A stretch of DNA of 64,000 nucleotides from Paraspadella gotoi (GCA_051294375.1 CM119264.1:9869907-9933906), one strand, 5' to 3'; shown: positions 1 to 10,049, counted from the stretch's first letter. Program-made: numbers and translations. Notes: generated by a model from the sequence alone, not told the origin.

Positions 1-955
1 TGTAAAATTTCAGCGGGAAAGATGTTGCGTAATAAACGAGCCACAAAAATAATCCTCTTTCGCAAACCGCGGTTGCTCGTCGCATGGCCATGGCTTTCGG
101 ATTTGGATTCGCGGTATAGTAAATTATGCGCATTTGGGTCCAATATAAAATGTAAAACGAAACAAAAGCCCTTTGTTTTCTTCGGATTTATTTTAACTTT
201 AAAAAATTGATCCCGCGCTCCCCAAAAAATCGAAAGTAAACACACTGGGCTTTCTTCCAGTGTATTCAAAATAGTTATATATTGACGGCTTGAGGTCGGA
301 ATTAAAGGTTAAAAAAGTTGTTTATTTGATTACCAAAACAAGCAATCAAGCATAATTTTTTTTTCATTTTTTCAGTCAGGTGCTTGGAGGAGACAAAATG
401 CTTTTTATATATAAAGTCAAAGTGAACTTTTGTTGAGTACAATTGAAGAACGAGCTGGTCTTCGTGGAGGAAGATTGGAAGGGGTAGAACCACTCTATTT
501 AAAATGCATTTTAATACATGAAAAGGTTAAAATAAAGCTCGCGCTCCCCATTCATGTTCTTCCCAAGAACCTACGCTTTCCGAATATACCCATATTGTCC
601 CTCTTTATTAAGTGCTTGACCATGGAATTTTAAAAATAATCGATTTCTAGCAAAAACCTGATCGCCCCTTCGACTCGAACGACTTGCATCCCCAGTTTAA
701 CCTTTCTTTTTTTTTGTTTGTGTGAATTTAGGAGAGAAACGAAAATTTCCTTTTTAACAACAAATGATTTTATTTAAAATAAAAATCGGACATGTTTCGA
801 CTAATTGGTTTTCGAGTCATCCGAGTTGATCTCCGATCGATCGTCGAAAGTAAGGATTGGGTAGTACTAGTAGTGAAAGAATAAAAGAAAGAAAAAATGG
901 GTACGGGTTGGTTTCATTCCGTTATTCACTATTCTTTCTTTTCGGTTGTCTGTTT
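1..955. other. AT-rich intergenic sequence, no gene seen
   Basis: Reading frames here are short, lack recognisable domains and have no convincing splice sites or signal peptides. The stretch is AT-rich with scattered homopolymers. It ends at a 10-base N run (956-965) inside a pyrimidine-rich microsatellite. I see nothing functional that I can support. Confidence 0.6.
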
Positions 956-965
956 NNNNNNNNNN

Positions 966-1026
966 CTTTTTTTTTCTTTCTTTTATTCTTTCATTCTTTC
1001 ATTCTTTCCTTCTTTCTCTCTTTTTT

Positions 1027-1118
<92 letters not shown>

Positions 1119-1121
1119 TCC
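966..1121. repeat. (CTTT)n microsatellite beside an assembly gap
   Basis: A nearly pure CTTT tetranucleotide tract runs from about 1021 to 1121, preceded by impure T/C sequence. The N run at 956-965 sits at its left edge, so the assembly probably broke in the repeat and its true length is unknown. The long Phe/Leu/Ser reading frames across it are products of the repeat, not genes. Confidence 0.95.
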
Positions 1122-1396
1122 TGTTTTTTTATTAAATCTTGCTTTCTTTTTTTTAATTTATTTTTCTATTTCATTTTTTAATTTCTATTTTCTTTATAAT
1201 TTAAAACGTACTGAAATTTACACTTTACCTGGTCACGTTTTTGTTATCAAAAAATAATTAGCCTGGAAAAAGACTACTAGTTTGGCAATATTATCAATTT
1301 ATCAGCAGTTTTGTAAGTCAGAAAACCAGGGTGTCCGCTTTTCTCATTCGTTCCTAAAGTTTCTTGCTTTTTTGGTTTGGAAGGTTTTGGTGTTAA

Positions 1397-1600
1397 AGGG
1401 TGGGTCCTCGCCTGGGAACCAGGCTTGGGGGCTTTCAACCCCCCTAAGGGGGTTTACGGCCGTGCTCACACTTCACGAAGGGTGGTCCCCGGGTTGGGAT
1501 TGAGCCCGGTACCCAGTGGTCATGAGCTGATTGCTTTACTAGATGAGAGCCAAAGGGACACAACTGAGTGATTGATATTTCTATGCGGGGTGAACCTGGG
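1397..1600. repeat. GC-rich chain of short perfect hairpins (SINE-like candidate)
   Basis: This GC-rich island in AT-rich DNA contains three consecutive hairpins. GCCTGG/CCAGGC lies at 1410-1415/1419-1424 with a 3-nt loop. AACCCCC/GGGGGTT lies at 1437-1443/1448-1454. CCGGG/CCCGG lies at 1489-1493/1505-1509. The style resembles the hairpin-chain repeat at 22.2-22.9 kb, but the sequences do not match. It may be a short mobile element or a structured RNA. No family is recognised, and no tail or target-site duplication was identified. Confidence 0.35.
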
Positions 1601-1996
1601 CAAATCTACCACTGATAGTTAAAAAGTTTTGACAGAAAAATTATTGTACTACATAATGCATTATAAACTTTATGGATGTCGTACGTATAAGCTGATCTAG
1701 ATATCTGTTTTACTGATTCTGCTTTAGGAGAATACATAGAAAATACAAAAAATTGCGTTTTTTTTTTAAAAACAACTTTAATTAATATTATTAATTCGAT
1801 TAAAATTCTTTTTCTTTATTAGGACGAATCAATAAGAATCGATAGAAATCAATCGGTTGACTGTTGACGGTTAATTGGTTATCTAGTGCCCTCACCAACT
1901 GGATCTCCTATTTGCAATCAAAAACCGAATATTAAAGGACTATCCTGATATATAGTAAGCGTCATCCCAAATCACGTTTTTTTTTCATCCTTTCCT
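1601..1996. other. Intergenic, 3' flank of the secreted-protein gene
   Basis: This AT-rich sequence lies downstream of the stop codon of the minus-strand gene that ends at 1997. No open reading frame, tRNA or strong repeat is visible. I could not assign a clear AATAAA signal on the minus strand within the first bases after the stop. Confidence 0.5.
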
Positions 1997-3057
1997 TCAA
2001 ATTCCGCGCCTGCGCATCATCTCGTCCAACATGTTTTCAAATTTTCTCTCGGCTCTCTTCTTCCAAATTCCATCGGATTCGATTCCAAACTGACTTTTCG
2101 TCGCCTCGATCATCTCTTTAATGCTTTCTCGCACAAGCCGCAATTCTTCCACGAGGTGGCCGACGGCTTCGCAATCCGCTTCCTTCCATTTGCCTTTTCC
2201 ACGACCTTTTCCTTTGCCCTTGTCTTCGTCCTCGTCTTTGTCCTCGTCTTTGTCTTTGTCATCGTCGTCGGTAAAGAAGGACCAGAGTGAGGTCCAGTCG
2301 AATCCTTCCGTTGTCGTTTGCGACGGAGCGAAGGTCAACCCAGCTGTCGATTCGTCCGGTGCTGCGGTTGCGGCTTCGGTAGACGCTGCTGTTGACGCTG
2401 CGGTTGCGGCTGCTGTTGTGACTTGAAATCCATCAGTGGCTTCCGTCGCGGCTTCGGTAACTCCGGCTTCGGTCAGATTCGACGCTGATGTCAAGGAATT
2501 TCTTTTTTAATTTTTAACAATGTCGTTATATCTTAATTAAGTAAATCAAGTAAAAAAAACAAGAACCGGCTCGTTGAAGGAAGGACGTTCCGATTCATGG
2601 ACGCATTACACGAGATCAGGTGACTATACAAGTATGAAACATATGAACGGACGGACTGATCGCCCGCGAAAACTAACGCGAGTTCTCGCGGTTAAACTAA
2701 ATATATTGTTGATAATATTAACTCACTGACGGATTCGTTGACGACCCTCTTCAACAGATGGATGAGTCTTAGGCGCGACAACGGAACGTATTTTGATCTT
2801 CGGAATCGTTTTCCCGAAATTCCTGCGGAGAAAATTGAATAATTTACGAATGTGTTGCTATATATGTTTCGTCGAGACAAAATTCCGTATTGCCGTACTA
2901 TACATAATGCCATAACTAAAAAAAATACTCAACAACATTACAGCCGCCATAATATTCAACTGATTTAAAAATGTTTTAAACCAAGACATGAATGACATTT
3001 GGTAAACTTACCGAGAATCGCCGTCGCGAATAAAATGGCGACCAAGTAGAGTTTCAT
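1997..3057 (-). CDS. Small secreted Thr/Ala-rich, Asp/Lys-rich protein (two exons)
   Basis: Exon 1 is 3057-3012 and exon 2 is 2484-1997, read on the minus strand. The 527-bp intron has a GTAAGT donor (3011-3006) and ends in CAG. Phase 1 on both sides gives one 177-aa frame. Residues 1-15 (MKLYLVAILFATAIL) form a typical signal peptide, and the junction codon adds Ala before SNLTEAG, a plausible cleavage site. A Thr/Ala-rich mucin-like stretch follows, then an acidic DDDDKDKDEDKDED tract, a basic GKGKGRGKGK tract and a charged, probably helical C-terminus (VEELRLVRESIKEMIEATK). There is a single Cys. No domain family is recognised. By composition it could be an extracellular matrix, adhesive or mucus component, but that is inference. 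The polypyrimidine tract before the exon 2 acceptor is weak, so the acceptor is the least certain part. Exon 1 is repeated at 3405-3360 (minus) and, damaged, at 7358 (plus). Confidence 0.65.
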
Positions 3058-3104
3058 TCTTCCTCTTTTGTTTTTCGTGTTAAACTAAAATGAGAAAAGA
3101 ATTA
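2862..3104. repeat. 243-bp segment repeated identically at 3210-3452
   Basis: Bases 2862-3104 appear identical to 3210-3452 at a constant offset of 348. A 10-N run (3200-3209) lies between them, immediately before the second copy. Each copy holds the signal-peptide exon. Identity on both sides of a small gap is what unmerged overlapping contig ends look like, so this is more likely an assembly duplication than a biological one. Confidence 0.85.
3058..3090 (-). promoter_or_regulatory. 3' splice site just upstream of the secreted-protein start codon
   Basis: On the minus strand the sequence TTCTTTTCTCATTTTAG ends at 3085, giving a strong pyrimidine-rich acceptor. Only 27 bases separate it from the ATG at 3057. 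This implies either a 5'-UTR intron or a spliced-leader trans-splicing site. The same arrangement is kept in the copies before 3405 and 7358. Confidence 0.45.
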
Positions 3105-3199
3105 AGAGTAAATGAAAGAGAAAATTTCTGTGTTTAAAATTATCAAAAAAGTGATTGAATTCAAAAAGGTAGTTGAGAAATTTGTAATGATTTTAGAAG

Positions 3200-3209
3200 N
3201 NNNNNNNNN
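3200..3209. other. Assembly gap (10 N)
   Basis: A run of ten undetermined bases. Its right edge starts the 243-bp duplicate of 2862-3104, so the gap is probably negative, meaning the two contig ends overlap. Confidence 0.95.
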
Positions 3210-3359
3210 ATATGTTTCGTCGAGACAAAATTCCGTATTGCCGTACTATACATAATGCCATAACTAAAAAAAATACTCAACAACATTACAGCCGCCATAA
3301 TATTCAACTGATTTAAAAATGTTTTAAACCAAGACATGAATGACATTTGGTAAACTTAC

Positions 3360-3405
3360 CGAGAATCGCCGTCGCGAATAAAATGGCGACCAAGTAGAGT
3401 TTCAT
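3360..3405 (-). pseudogene. Second copy of the signal-peptide exon
   Basis: This is an exact copy of exon 1 of the secreted-protein gene: ATG at 3405, the same 46 coding bases and the same GTAAGT donor. It lies in the 243-bp duplicate that follows the N run. No second exon 2 exists nearby on this strand. It is probably the same exon assembled twice. A real alternative first exon cannot be excluded. Confidence 0.6.
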
Positions 3406-3452
3406 TCTTCCTCTTTTGTTTTTCGTGTTAAACTAAAATGAGAAAAGAATTA

Positions 3453-3984
3453 GCCTCACGATAATAATAATGTAATGAATAATTAATGAATATAAATTAA
3501 ATTTAATAATTAATTAATTTTATATTCAGCTTGTCATCATCGATGTCCTTAAAATTGAGTCAGGACAGTTATTAAATGTTTTGTTTACATTTTATCAAAA
3601 CAAACAAATATCCTCTATTATCGAGCCAGGCGGGCAAAGCCCGTCCTGGCTAGATTTTGATTCGGTTAGCTTTTGGTCACGCTTTTTTGCAATCATGGCT
3701 TCTGAAAGTGTGATATCATAGGGAGTTGAAATTTCATATATGGCTTCTAATCATCAAGATCTTTAAAAATTCTCATGTTTCATATCAAATTCGTATTTGT
3801 TTATTTTTATTTACAAAACAAAAACGTTTTAATTATATGTCGCTCCTCTCTCTCTTTCTTTTAAATATATGTCGCTCTCTCTCTCTCTCTTTTCTCCGTC
3901 ACTGCTTCTTCTGATTTGTCTAAAAACGAGTTCCGGCTCTGCAGCGTCCGTCCAGCTTGTTTCTCTCTCTTCTCTCTCTCTCTC
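3453..3984. other. AT-rich intergenic with one GC-rich hairpin
   Basis: The stretch is mostly A/T. At about 3625-3652 an inverted repeat, AGCCAGGCGGGC then AAA then GCCCGTCCTGGCT, forms a 12-bp stem with one bulged base. Pyrimidine runs begin after 3840. No gene is seen. Confidence 0.5.
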
Positions 3985-4140
3985 TTTTTTTTTTTTTTTT
4001 TTACAAAAAAAATTTTAGAATTAATGTGGGCTCATTAATGTAAAAAACGATGCCGCGAACAGGGTGCGAACCCGGGTCCTTTGGTAGAGAAGAGCTCACG
4101 CTATGTCCGGCGCCATAGGAACTGCTGTTCTTTAACGAGT
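3985..4140 (-). mobile_element. tRNA-derived SINE-like element with A tail
   Basis: Read on the minus strand, 4116-4094 resembles a tRNA D-arm/A box (TGGCGCCGGACATAGCGTG). The sequence at 4073-4062 is GGGTTCGCACCC, a good pol III B box, about 30 bases further on. After an unrelated AT-rich segment the element ends in 18 A's (T run at 3985-4002), next to a (GA)n tract. tRNA-like head, body and A tail are the layout of a tRNA-derived SINE. The anticodon arm does not fold well, so it is not a functional tRNA. No second copy was found in the window and no target-site duplication was confirmed. Confidence 0.55.
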
Positions 4141-4155
4141 AAAGGGCTGTAGAGC

Positions 4156-4242
4156 TTTCTCTCTCTCTCTTTTTAATTATATATATCGCCTCTTTCTCTC
4201 TCTCTTTTTCTCTGCAGCGGGCTGTCTCTCTGTCTCTCTTTT

Positions 4243-4280
<38 letters not shown>

Positions 4281-4469
4281 TCTGTCTCTCTGTGTGTGTG
4301 TGTCCCTCTCTGTCGATCTCTTGCGTAATTGTTTGTTTTTTGAAAAATTCTGATTATTTTTTTCCTTCTAAAAACTTTTATTATTACCATTTATTCCGCG
4401 TTTTTTTCATAACAAAATCCCATATTTCATCTCGAGATTTTTCGTGGATTTATTCTCTTCTTTCCTCTC

Positions 4470-4501
<32 letters not shown>

Positions 4502-4660
4502 CTCTCTCTCTCACTTTCTACTCTCTCTCTCTCTCTCGTCTCTTCTCTCTCTCTCTCTTCTCTTCTCTCCTCTTCTCTCTCTCTCTCTCTTTCACTTTCT
4601 CTCTCTCTCTCTCTTCTCTTCATATCTCTCTCTCTCTCTTTCACTCATACACGCATTTGT
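4156..4660. repeat. (CT)n-rich low-complexity domain
   Basis: CT dinucleotide tracts, interrupted by TCTTT, TCTG and TG runs, cover most of 4158-4310 and 4450-4645. Ser/Leu frames on one strand and Arg/Glu frames on the other are repeat artefacts. Confidence 0.95.
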
Positions 4661-4870
4661 TTGTTTTATTGACTATCATTCGCTATCAAAAGTGAATGAC
4701 TATCATCACAGCAGTAAATGACTATCATCGCCATCAATAATTGATTATCATCGAATCAATAATCAATTCTCTATTACATCAATAAATTACTATTACATCA
4801 ATCAATTAGTATTAGCTCAATCATTACTAATACATCAATAATTCGTTATCGCATGATTCATTCGTTTTTT
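4661..4870. repeat. Degenerate short-period ATCA/AATGACTATCATC repeat
   Basis: Imperfect repeats of the kind AATGACTATCATC, then ACATCAATAAATTA, run through this interval with periods of about 15-20 bases. It is AT-rich and non-coding. Confidence 0.5.
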
Positions 4871-4949
4871 TCATGGGTTTTTTCATTAATTTTCTTTGAT
4901 AGTGAGCTCTGGCTCGATCTTTAGTCTTTTAAGATTTTTTTATTATTAT

Positions 4950-4954
4950 GTTCT

Positions 4955-4988
<34 letters not shown>

Positions 4989-5085
4989 TCTCTCTCTCTC
5001 TCTCTCACTCTCTCTCTTTCTCTCTCACTCTCTCTCTCTCTCTCACTCTCTCTTTCTCTCTCTCTCTCTCTCTTTTTATGCAATA
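4950..5085. repeat. (CT)n microsatellite
   Basis: An almost continuous CT dinucleotide tract, broken by CAC and TTT interruptions. Confidence 0.95.
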
Positions 5086-5103
5086 ACGACGATCCTTATG
5101 CTT

Positions 5104-6053
5104 TTAGATTTTTTTAACTTGCAATCATTTTTTCAACTTGCATTCCGTCAAAACTTTATATCTAGCTTCTTCACTCACTTTCCTACTGGCTCACAAAATT
5201 TCATCTCAATCTATCATGGGTTAAAATAAAATAAAAAGATTCAAGTAAAAATTGTGACTCATATTTTTTCATTTAAACTCATTTCCACTGGTACGTTTTC
5301 CACTGAAACTTTATATCAAGCTTCGTCACACATTTTCCTACCCCACACACAACAATTTCTCACTCAATCTATCCATCCAATTATGAATAATTAGAGTATT
5401 TATTGGTTAAATAAGTTGAAAAGATTTTAGTAAATTCGACTTATGTTTTTTCCATTTAAACTAATTTCCACTCACACGATTCCATCGAAAACTTTATATC
5501 CAGCTTATCACACATTTTCCTACTCACACACAAATTTAATTCCAATCCACCCAGCAATCACGAGTTATTGGAGCTTTGCTAAGATGGGACGGATGGACGG
5601 ATTGATTGACTAATTAATTAATTATTGATTAATTTATTACTAATTGATTTAATTAACTGATTAATTATTTGATTTATTAATACATCCTGCATATACATTA
5701 ATATAAAAGGAAAAAGAAGCATAATCAATTAGTAAAACAGGTTTTTTGTTTTTTTCCATTTAAACTCATTTTCCACTCAAACTATTCCATCAAAAACTTG
5801 ATTTCCTGTTCAATCACACACTTTCCTACCACATACAAAATTCCAGGTCAATCAGCCCATCCACTCATGGCAATTGGTGTTCAAATAGTGAATATATTTT
5901 TTTTTGTTTTTTCCATTTAAACATCATTTCCACTCGGACGATTCCATCTAAACTTCATCCACGCTCAATCACACACATTACCTATCCTCCACACAAAATT
6001 TCATTTAAAATCCATCCATCCAATCACGAGTAATTGGTGTTTTTTTGCTAAGG
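5104..6053 (+). repeat. Tandem array of diverged ~150-250-bp units
   Basis: Five degenerate copies start near 5120, 5256, 5440, 5745 and 5905. Each contains in order TTTTCCATTTAAACTCATTT, a TCCA(C)TC..ATTCCATC segment, AAACTTTATATC, CACACATTTTCCTAC, an AAATTTCA/AATCCATCCA segment and CACGAGTAATTGG. Spacing varies because AT-rich filler differs between copies. The last copy runs directly into the GACG satellite at 6054. It looks like amplified repeat DNA. No open frame spans it. Confidence 0.65.
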
Positions 6054-6163
6054 TGGACGGACGGACGGACGGACGGACGGACGGACGGACGAGGACGGAC
6101 GGACGGACGACGACGGAGACGGACGCGACGGACGGACGACGGACAGACAGACGGACGGACGGA
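6054..6163 (+). repeat. (GACG)n satellite tract
   Basis: Around 25 GACG units with interruptions follow the last copy of the tandem array, joined by GCTAAGGTGGACGG. A smaller trace (GACGGATGGACGG) follows the third array unit near 5585-5600, so the tract seems to be part of the repeat family. Confidence 0.9.
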
Positions 6164-6271
6164 CATCATTTTTTTTGGCATAATTTATCAATAATTCGAT
6201 GTTCTGACATGATATAAGTGTGTGCCGACAATATGAGGGGGCGGACCGACGGACCGAAAAAAGTGAGTTAT

Positions 6272-6308
6272 GAGAGTCGGGATCTGCTGATGCAGCAGAT
6301 CCGACTAA
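6272..6308. repeat. Short inverted repeat GGATCTGCTG/CAGCAGATCC
   Basis: GTCGG-GATCTGCTG then ATG then CAGCAGATCCGAC forms a near-perfect hairpin with a stem of about 13 bp. The right arm GCAGATCCGAC reappears at 8327-8337, the first bases after an N gap. Confidence 0.6.
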
Positions 6309-7204
6309 AAAGTGAGAATTGAACTGCTTGAAAAATGATACTTTTACTGCGTGAATTACAAAAAATTGGAATAAAATTTTACTACACGTCTATCTTCCCC
6401 AAATCGACCCTCTGCGCGAGAAGTCCTCACAGTAATTATTTTCCTGAAAATTTTAGTTTTTTCTTTAAGAATTCTAATATCTAATAACTAATATCTAATT
6501 AAGCTAAGGCTAAGTTAAAAATTAAGTTTTCTAGTTATAAGACTGATCTTTAATAAAAAAAAAATCCTTAAAAATTATCGATCCAGGGTCTATATTTCAA
6601 AACAATCTTTTTTACTGACAGAAAACGCGTTTCAGTTTAAGTTGAAATTTTATTCACCCACAACTTGAAAGCGGAATAATTTAAAGGTAGGAGTAGGGTA
6701 ATTCAGGTCACGTTTCATGTCACTTTCCTTTTCATTTATGGAATGGAATCAGAAGAAAGCGGGTTTTTGTTGATGAACGATAATCATTTTTGCTTCTTTA
6801 AACTTTTTTCACCTTTTAACTATTCCAAGTCATAAAAACTCTCAATTTCAGGAATTTATTGAATTATTTAATACTTTGAAAATATCAGTTACTCGAGCGT
6901 TTTCTTATTTGATTGAATTATCCTTATTTACATAAAAAGATTACTTTTCCTTTTTATTCATAAATAAACAGAGTTTTTCTTGCGATGTTGTTCCCTTTTT
7001 TCGACCTTGAGAAGTCACCGAAACCATATTTTCCAATTCCTAATCCACTGCATTAAGAAATATTTAGAATATAATCTCCTGATCAATGAGACGACCTCCC
7101 AATTCAAATTTTTTTTTTCCAATTCAAATTTTTCTTTCGAGTTTTTCCTTGATATGATTTAGAACTTTGAAACGCGGTTTTTTCTACCACTGCATGCAAG
7201 AAAA
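6309..7204. other. AT-rich intergenic, no gene seen
   Basis: AT-rich DNA with short frames only. There are no domains, splice-site pairs or RNA gene signals that I can support. Confidence 0.5.
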
Positions 7205-8301
7205 CAAGACTTCTTAAAATCATTACAAATTTCTCAACCTACCTTTTTGAATTCAATCACTTTTTTGATAATTTTAAACACAGAAATTTTCTCTTTCATT
7301 TACTCTTAATTCTTTTTCTCATTTTTAGTTTAACACGAAAAAGCAAAAGAGGAAGGAATGAAACTCACTTGGTCGCCATTTTATTTCGCGACGGGCGCGA
7401 TTTCCGTAAGTTTACCAAATGTCATTCATGTCTTGGTTTAAACATTTTTAAAATCAGTTGAATATTCTATGGCGCTGTAAAATGTTGTTGAGTATTTTTT
7501 TTTAGTTATGCATATAGTATTGTGTATATTTTATATCGGCAATACGGAATTTTTGTCTCGACGAGAAACAGAGAAATAATAAAGTCGATAGATTTTGAGA
7601 ACAAACACAATTCCGCCGCGATAACATATTACAAATTATGATAGGCTCCCGCAGGAAATTTCGGGGCCCGGAAAAACGATTCCGAAGTAGATCATACAAT
7701 ACCGTTTCCGGTTTGGTTCGCGCGTCCTAAGTGGATCTCATCTATCTCGTCTTGAATTGAGGGTCCCTTCGTACAAACGACAAAACCTCCCGTCAAGTGA
7801 GTTACACTTATGTATCAACAATCTAATAATTTAGTTTTATTTTATTTTAAACCGCGAAGAACCATCGCGGTTAGGTTTTGTCGTTTAGAAGGTGCGCAAA
7901 GTTCACGTCGTCTGGCGTTCCATAGAATGTTTCTAACATGTCCTTGTATGTAAGGTGCTTATCTGTCTACGTGGGTGTGTATTATTGCGTAGCCATGAAA
8001 TTCCTCCTCTCCGAATCAGTTCCTCTCTTCTTCTCCTCATCTTTGACCGCGCCCACATGGGTCCCCTAGCTTGTCCCTTTTACTTGTCTTCGTATCCCAG
8101 CACATCTTCGCTTAAGTTTCTGACAGACCTCTTTTCAATTAATAATTTAATAACGACATGGTTTAAAAAATTAGATCCATATTAGCACCAAACACATCGT
8201 ACGTTTTCCCCCTCTTCTCTAGACTATCTATTCCTCACTTGGGCGTTATCGAATCACATGACCGTCAAGCCTGCGGCATGATGCTCTTTTTTACCGAAGT
8301 C
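7205..8301 (+). pseudogene. Inverted, indel-ridden copy of the secreted-protein locus
   Basis: Read on the plus strand this block follows the reverse complement of 3200 down to about 2440. It holds the intergenic sequence, the TTCTTTTTCTCATTTTTAG acceptor, a damaged signal-peptide exon at 7358-7403, the start of the intron and its end. Homology fades into exon 2 just before the N run at 8302. The ATG at 7358 is followed by several one-base insertions and losses, so the frame is broken. Inserted bases dominate and are spread evenly through coding and non-coding sequence, which suggests uncorrected long-read sequence more than an aged pseudogene. A read that turned back on itself would explain the inversion. 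Confidence 0.7.
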
Positions 8302-8326
8302 NNNNNNNNNNNNNNNNNNNNNNNNN
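8302..8326. other. Assembly gap (25 N)
   Basis: Exactly 25 undetermined bases, the same length as the gaps at 19856 and 60405. It abuts the indel-rich inverted block on its left. Confidence 0.95.
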
Positions 8327-8483
8327 GCAGATCCGACATTGTTTGCTCAAACTTGTTTTAAAAAAATGGTTCTGCAATGTGAATTGAAATACAGGCAATA
8401 AATATAACTTGTTACTCCCGCAAAGAATTTTCAAACACGTTTAAATTCAAATTATAAGAAATGAGGCACTTTCTAAAAAAATC

Positions 8484-8509
8484 TTATATATATATATATA
8501 ATATATATA

Positions 8510-8552
<43 letters not shown>
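8484..8552. repeat. (TA)n plus (CT)n compound microsatellite
   Basis: A TA tract of about 28 bases is followed by TCTC repeats through 8550. Confidence 0.95.
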
Positions 8553-8554
<2 letters not shown>

Positions 8555-8927
8555 TCTCTGACTCTTTTTCTTTTTGGGTCAAAAAACGTTCATCTTTTTT
8601 GTGCTTTTCCGATAACAAACACCGAATCACCGACCCGGGAAACTCGATCGATCGTGATTTTCGTCGTCGTCACCGATAATTGTAACAGAATATAAATAGA
8701 AAGGCGTTACCTTTTCCACTTTTCGAAGGTTCTTCTTTGTCGCGATCCACAAGCGGAAAACTCGAATGACGCCAAAGGGGAATACAGAGGGAGGGAAAGG
8801 AAAAAGGAGGGAAGAGGCTGAACAGAGGAGGAGAGCGTCCGGAGGAAAAGGTTTCATCTAGGAACATAAGGCGAGCGTCGAGGGAACGCCTCGATGTCAA
8901 AACTGTTATGAGAGAAAAAGAAAGAGT

Positions 8928-8983
<56 letters not shown>

Positions 8984-10049
8984 TAAATGTGAGACAAGAG
9001 AAAATCGTTTTGCTTTACGATTTCTAAATAAAAAAGTTTTTATGAATTTTTTTTCTGAAATAAAAGAAACAATATGACAGTTAAGACGAGAAAAAGATAA
9101 AACGATAAAACAATAAAAAAAACAATTTGACATTCAAACGATAAATGAGCATTGAGCAAGACTAATTTATGAACATTAGAAGTTTGTCTATTTGTTGCAG
9201 AATTTACTGTCGATATCGACCTTGTGATCAGTGATGTACCTCATTGCGGTCCTTCGATGTAAAATTCACAGATAGCGACAAAATTGCCGAGTGGAGAAAA
9301 CAAAACCCAAGTGAGTTTTGTCCAAAGTTGTCGTAGTCAAATCTCTTTTTATTAAATACTTTTTTTAGTTTGGTAATCTTGATTTTGAAAGCCGTGTACC
9401 TAAAGATCGACATGGATCCTAAATTGTAAAAGGCCAAAAAGGGGGAAGAGTGGCCACAGAACGCGTAATATTGGTCAACCATGAGCGAATGAAAGGCCGC
9501 GAAATTGGCTGATTTTGGTTCAATTCCGAAAAAGTCCAGTCGACTTCTCATTTTGCCCTTTTATCTCCTCACCCTTAGTTCCCCTCCTCACCGCTGTCGC
9601 TCACCGCCCCTTCCCCGCCGTTCTCCCCCGCTCCCGCCTTTCCCCCACCAGTTTTCAGCCTAAGTGGAACATGTCCTAATTGGCTTCAATTTCTCCGGAC
9701 GACGAAAACTGTCCCTCGTCTCCCGGAAGATTTCCGGTCGGGTCAACGCTCGACGGACGAGGAGGAAAATTGCCCACCTCGCCTTCTCTCCCTCCCCCGA
9801 TTCGACTCAACGCGATGCGCATTTATACTTATTTGTTTCATTCTCATATTTCTTACTTTCTTCATCAATCTTAATATGTATGTTCAACTTTATCCGATTT
9901 CGTTTTATTTATTTTCTCAATTAATTTTATCCGAATTTGTTTTCCTTTATCCTCAACTCAGCTTTCCTCTCAGGGATGAAGACGTGATGCATTCAAAGCA
10001 CAAACTCTGGCTTTTACCTCTAGAGGTTGATGCGGAGGCGATAATTGGA
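8553..10049. other. Intergenic with a (GA)n tract and C-rich patch, no supported gene
   Basis: The stretch contains a TATAAATA motif near 8691 (plus strand) with no convincing downstream frame, a (GA)n tract at 8933-8980 and a pyrimidine/C-rich patch at 9590-9660. Several frames of 60-100 codons exist but none shows a domain, a matched splice pair or a signal peptide. I do not call a gene. Confidence 0.45.

Noticed and set aside
1997-2426. Plus-strand frame rich in Ser, Ala and Val overlapping the secreted-protein exon
   Set aside because: It is the antisense shadow of the minus-strand exon, which has the signal peptide and splice support.
3161-3346. Minus-strand hydrophobic frame crossing the N run
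   Set aside because: It lies in the duplicated intron and includes undetermined bases.
8627-8900. Minus-strand frame with a possible GTAACG donor near 8720
   Set aside because: Non-consensus donor, no partner exon and no recognisable domain.
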